From positions 1 through 6,996 of the forward strand of contig CANUCM010000184.1 of NCBI GenBank assembly GCA_947856675.1: 6,996 bases of DNA, written 5' to 3'. Below are positions 6,013-6,996 of this stretch, one piece after another; the first letter of the stretch is position 1; every line of letters starts with the position of its first letter. The DNA is from an uncultured Clostridia bacterium (GTDB taxonomy: Bacteria > Bacillota > Clostridia > Oscillospirales > Butyricicoccaceae). Position numbers and translations under genes: made by a program. The notes under the pieces were generated by a model that searched no databases, had not been told where the DNA came from, and saw only the letters and a list, made by a program, of their open reading frames with translations.

Positions 6013-6493
6013 TTTGCAGTTCCTCCCTCAGCTGTTTGATGAGCTCGGACGCCTTGTCGGGCGTCATGCCCGGGTGCACCTTGTCGTTGACGGTGATGAC
6101 GGGGGCCAGGCCGCAGGCGCCGAGGCACGACACCGTCTCGACGGTGAACAGCAAATCGTCGGTGGTGACCTTTTTGTCGCTCAGGCCGAGATCGCTGCGC
6201 AGGCGCTCGAGAATGGGGATGGACTTGCGCACATGGCATGCGGTGCCGTCGCACACCTTGATGACAAAATGCCCCTTGGGGTCGAGGGAAAAGTTCTCGT
6301 AAAAAGTGGCCACGCTGTAAAGCCGGGCCTCGCTGACGCCCAGCTGTTCGGCGAGGTAGGGAAAGAGCTCGCGCGGAAGGTAGCGGTAGTGCTCCTGGAT
6401 GCCCTGCAGCACCGCAATGACGCTGCGCTGCTCGCGGCCGCACCGGTCCAGGATGGCGTCTGCCGTCTGGTACATTTCGTGGGTGTTCATCAT
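5996..6493 (-). CDS. hydC: NuoE-like [2Fe-2S] subunit of bifurcating hydrogenase, HydC
   Basis: 165 residues, the usual size for NuoE/HydC/HndA. An N-terminal helical part (about 1-75, with VLQGIQEHYRYLP and VATFYENF) is followed by the thioredoxin-like [2Fe-2S] domain with C81, C86, C123 and C127 (CDGTACH and CLGACGLAP). It forms the electron-transfer partner of HydB in the HydABC complex. It is the first gene of the operon. The start is either ATG 6493 or the adjacent ATG 6490: an AGGAGA box sits 8 nt before 6493, and AAGGAG sits 3 nt before 6493 or 6 nt before 6490. The upstream start is given. Its stop lies 17 nt inside hydB, implying coupled translation. Confidence 0.95.
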   Translation of the reverse strand: MMNTHEMYQTADAILDRCGREQRSVIAVLQGIQEHYRYLPRELFPYLAEQLGVSEARLYSVATFYENFSLDPKGHFVIKVCDGTACHVRKSIPILERLRSDLGLSDKKVTTDDLLFTVETVSCLGACGLAPVITVNDKVHPGMTPDKASELIKQLREELQNADNA

Positions 6494-6531
6494 GCTCTCC
6501 TTCTCCTGTGTGTTTTGTCAGAGCCGGGGGG

Positions 6532-6545
6532 CGGCGCGCGCGCCG
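6532..6545. repeat. 14-bp perfect GC palindrome in the hydrogenase leader
   Basis: CGGCGCGCGCGCCG is fully self-complementary. In the minus-strand leader RNA, its 6532-6539 half could pair over 8 bp with 6573-6580, part of the loop and stem of the terminator-like hairpin upstream. It is therefore a candidate alternative-pairing element. It may equally be just a GC-rich run. Confidence 0.5.
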
Positions 6546-6550
6546 GAGGG

Positions 6551-6584
6551 CAAAAAACAGCCGCCCGGAAGGCGCGCCGGGGGC
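6551..6584 (-). terminator. Terminator-like hairpin in the 5' leader of the hydrogenase operon (candidate attenuator)
   Basis: On the minus strand, GCCCCCGG (6577-6584) pairs with CCGGGCGGC (6560-6568) through 8 bp with one bulged C, around an 8-nt loop. TG and a run of six T (6552-6557) follow. This is the layout of an intrinsic terminator oriented toward hydC. It begins about 20 nt after the predicted transcription start and ends about 55 nt upstream of hydC, with no gene between, so it fits conditional termination of the operon. Confidence 0.55.
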
Positions 6585-6612
6585 CCCTGGTAATAGTTAT
6601 CTCTTTATCGAT

Positions 6613-6641
6613 ATTGTATGATTAAAGAAGGCGCTTGTCAA
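6613..6641 (-). promoter_or_regulatory. Sigma-A-type promoter of the hydrogenase operon
   Basis: The minus strand reads TTGACA (6636-6641), a 17-nt spacer, then TACAAT (6613-6618): a perfect -35 box and a 5/6 -10 box at ideal spacing. The predicted start is near 6606, giving a leader of about 113 nt before hydC. The -35 box is also the left arm of an inverted repeat, so a repressor there could block it. Confidence 0.75.
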
Positions 6642-6664
6642 TGAAAAAAACGAGAAATTGACAA
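6635..6664. repeat. Inverted repeat TTGTCAAT-N14-ATTGACAA over the hydrogenase -35 box (candidate operator)
   Basis: Two perfect 8-bp arms (6635-6642 and 6657-6664) with centres about 22 bp apart, roughly two helical turns on the same DNA face. The left arm covers the -35 box of the hydrogenase promoter. The half-site resembles that of the redox repressor Rex (TTGTTAA), but Rex arms are normally 4 bp apart, so it is not a canonical Rex site. The right arm reads TTGACA on the plus strand without a matching -10. Confidence 0.45.
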
Positions 6665-6710
6665 AAAAATAACGGCGGCAAAGCGGGCAAAAAATGGGGA
6701 GTGAAATGCG

Positions 6711-6739
6711 TTGACTTTCACACGCTGCGGTGGTATACT
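6711..6739 (+). promoter_or_regulatory. Extended -10 promoter of the cold-shock gene
   Basis: TTGACT (6711-6716), a 17-nt spacer, then TATACT (6734-6739) preceded by TGG, giving an extended -10 element. The predicted start is near 6746 and the leader about 135 nt. A long leader is typical of cold-shock genes, where leader RNA structure controls expression. Confidence 0.82.
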
Positions 6740-6768
6740 ATGCTTGTATTTGCGGATGTAACGATTAT

Positions 6769-6828
6769 GCTCACATGTTTTTGTAAGCCATTGTTCGTTG
6801 ATGTCTTACAAAAACATGTGAGCTTTTT
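6769..6828 (+). terminator. Perfect 19-bp hairpin with T5 tail inside the cold-shock leader
   Basis: Arms 6769-6787 and 6805-6823 are exactly complementary around a 17-nt loop, and TTTTTG follows directly at 6824. On the plus strand this is a textbook intrinsic terminator, yet it lies after the csp promoter and 52 nt before the csp start codon. It could release a short RNA of about 80 nt, act as an attenuator, or serve as a temperature-sensitive leader structure. The other strand has no T run after the stem. Confidence 0.75.
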
Positions 6829-6866
6829 GTTTCACATGCTCCGGAGTACAAGATTTTTTTGAGAAA

Positions 6867-6873
6867 GGGAGGT
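6867..6873 (+). promoter_or_regulatory. Ribosome binding site of the cold-shock gene
   Basis: GGGAGGT, 7 nt before the ATG at 6881. It fixes the start codon and lies outside the 19-bp hairpin, so the hairpin does not directly mask it. Confidence 0.85.
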
Positions 6874-6880
6874 ACCTGCA

Positions 6881-6996
6881 ATGAACACGGGTACGGTAAA
6901 ATGGTTCAACGAGGCCAAGGGCTTCGGCTTCATCTCCAACGACAACGGCGGCGACGACGTCTTTGTCCACTTCTCGGCCATCCTGGTCGACGGCTT
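6881..6996 (+). CDS. csp: CspA-family cold-shock protein, N-terminal 38 codons (runs off the right edge)
   Basis: It begins MNTGTVKWFNEAKGFGFIS and shows both nucleic-acid-binding motifs of the cold-shock domain: RNP1 KGFGFI (residues 13-18) and RNP2 VFVHF (residues 27-31). The aromatic residues W8, F15, F17, F28, H30 and F31 form the usual single-stranded RNA/DNA-binding face. Family members are about 65-70 residues, so just over half is present. They act in the cytoplasm as RNA chaperones that melt mRNA structure, and some E. coli relatives (CspA, CspC, CspE) relieve transcription termination. The gene diverges from the hydrogenase operon and has its own promoter. The paralogue (CspA, B, C...) cannot be decided from this fragment. 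Confidence 0.95.
   Translation, partial: MNTGTVKWFNEAKGFGFISNDNGGDDVFVHFSAILVDG

Larger units (their letters stand above)
6494..6880. promoter_or_regulatory. Divergent intergenic region between the hydrogenase operon and the cold-shock gene
   Basis: 387 nt without a gene. The left third (6494-6590) is very GC-rich and forms the hydrogenase leader with a terminator-like hairpin and a GC palindrome. The middle (6597-6720) is AT-rich, with A-tracts at 6644-6650, 6663-6669 and 6689-6694, an inverted repeat and the two back-to-back promoters. The right part (6746-6880) is the cold-shock leader with its long hairpin and ribosome binding site. No convincing small ORF was seen. Confidence 0.85.

Noticed and set aside
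6635..6664. Canonical Rex operator
   Set aside because: Rex sites have two 7-bp arms 4 bp apart; here the arms are 14-16 bp apart and one base differs in each half.
6658..6686. TTGACA on the plus strand at 6658-6663 as a second csp promoter
   Set aside because: The -10 position 17 nt further on reads AAGCGG. The hexamer is better explained as an arm of the inverted repeat.
1..6996. CRISPR arrays, transposon ends, tRNA or rRNA genes
   Set aside because: No spaced direct repeats, transposase motifs or RNA-gene signatures were seen on either strand by eye.

Overview
The window suggests an anaerobic, fairly GC-rich member of the Clostridia (Bacillota; an Oscillospirales-like gut fermenter is plausible). 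This rests on the hydrogenase gene set, strong AGGAGG-type ribosome binding sites before most genes, tight gene packing and a SpoIIE-type phosphatase. It is inferred from gene content, not from a phylogenetic marker.

Positions 1 to 6493 form one minus-strand operon, read from right to left. The catalytic module is hydC (NuoE-like, [2Fe-2S]), hydB (NuoF-like, FMN/NAD(H) and Fe-S), hydA (H-cluster [FeFe] hydrogenase) and an 82-residue [2Fe-2S] mini-ferredoxin (Fd1). This is the gene set of the trimeric electron-bifurcating hydrogenase, which makes H2 from reduced ferredoxin and NADH together, or runs in reverse. A perfect 14-bp hairpin follows. The sensory module comes next: a second 82-residue mini-ferredoxin (Fd2), a PAS-bearing hydrogenase-like protein (HydS-like) that keeps all H-cluster cysteines, and the start of a SpoIIE/PP2C-type phosphatase that runs off the left edge. 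Neighbouring genes overlap or lie 4 nt apart, except at the hairpin.

Positions 6494 to 6880 are a divergent regulatory region. A minus-strand promoter (TTGACA-N17-TACAAT) drives the operon. Its leader holds a terminator-like hairpin with a T6 run, and its -35 box is one arm of an inverted repeat. A plus-strand extended -10 promoter drives a cold-shock gene. That leader carries a perfect 19-bp hairpin followed by T5, sitting between promoter and gene.

Positions 6881 to 6996 are the first 38 codons of a CspA-family cold-shock protein on the plus strand.

A working model, which is inference: HydABC balances NADH, ferredoxin and H2. The HydS-like protein reads H2 or redox state through its own H-cluster and passes it via the PAS domain to the phosphatase. 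Hairpins in the leader and between the modules set how much of each module is made. I see no mobile element, CRISPR array, tRNA or rRNA.
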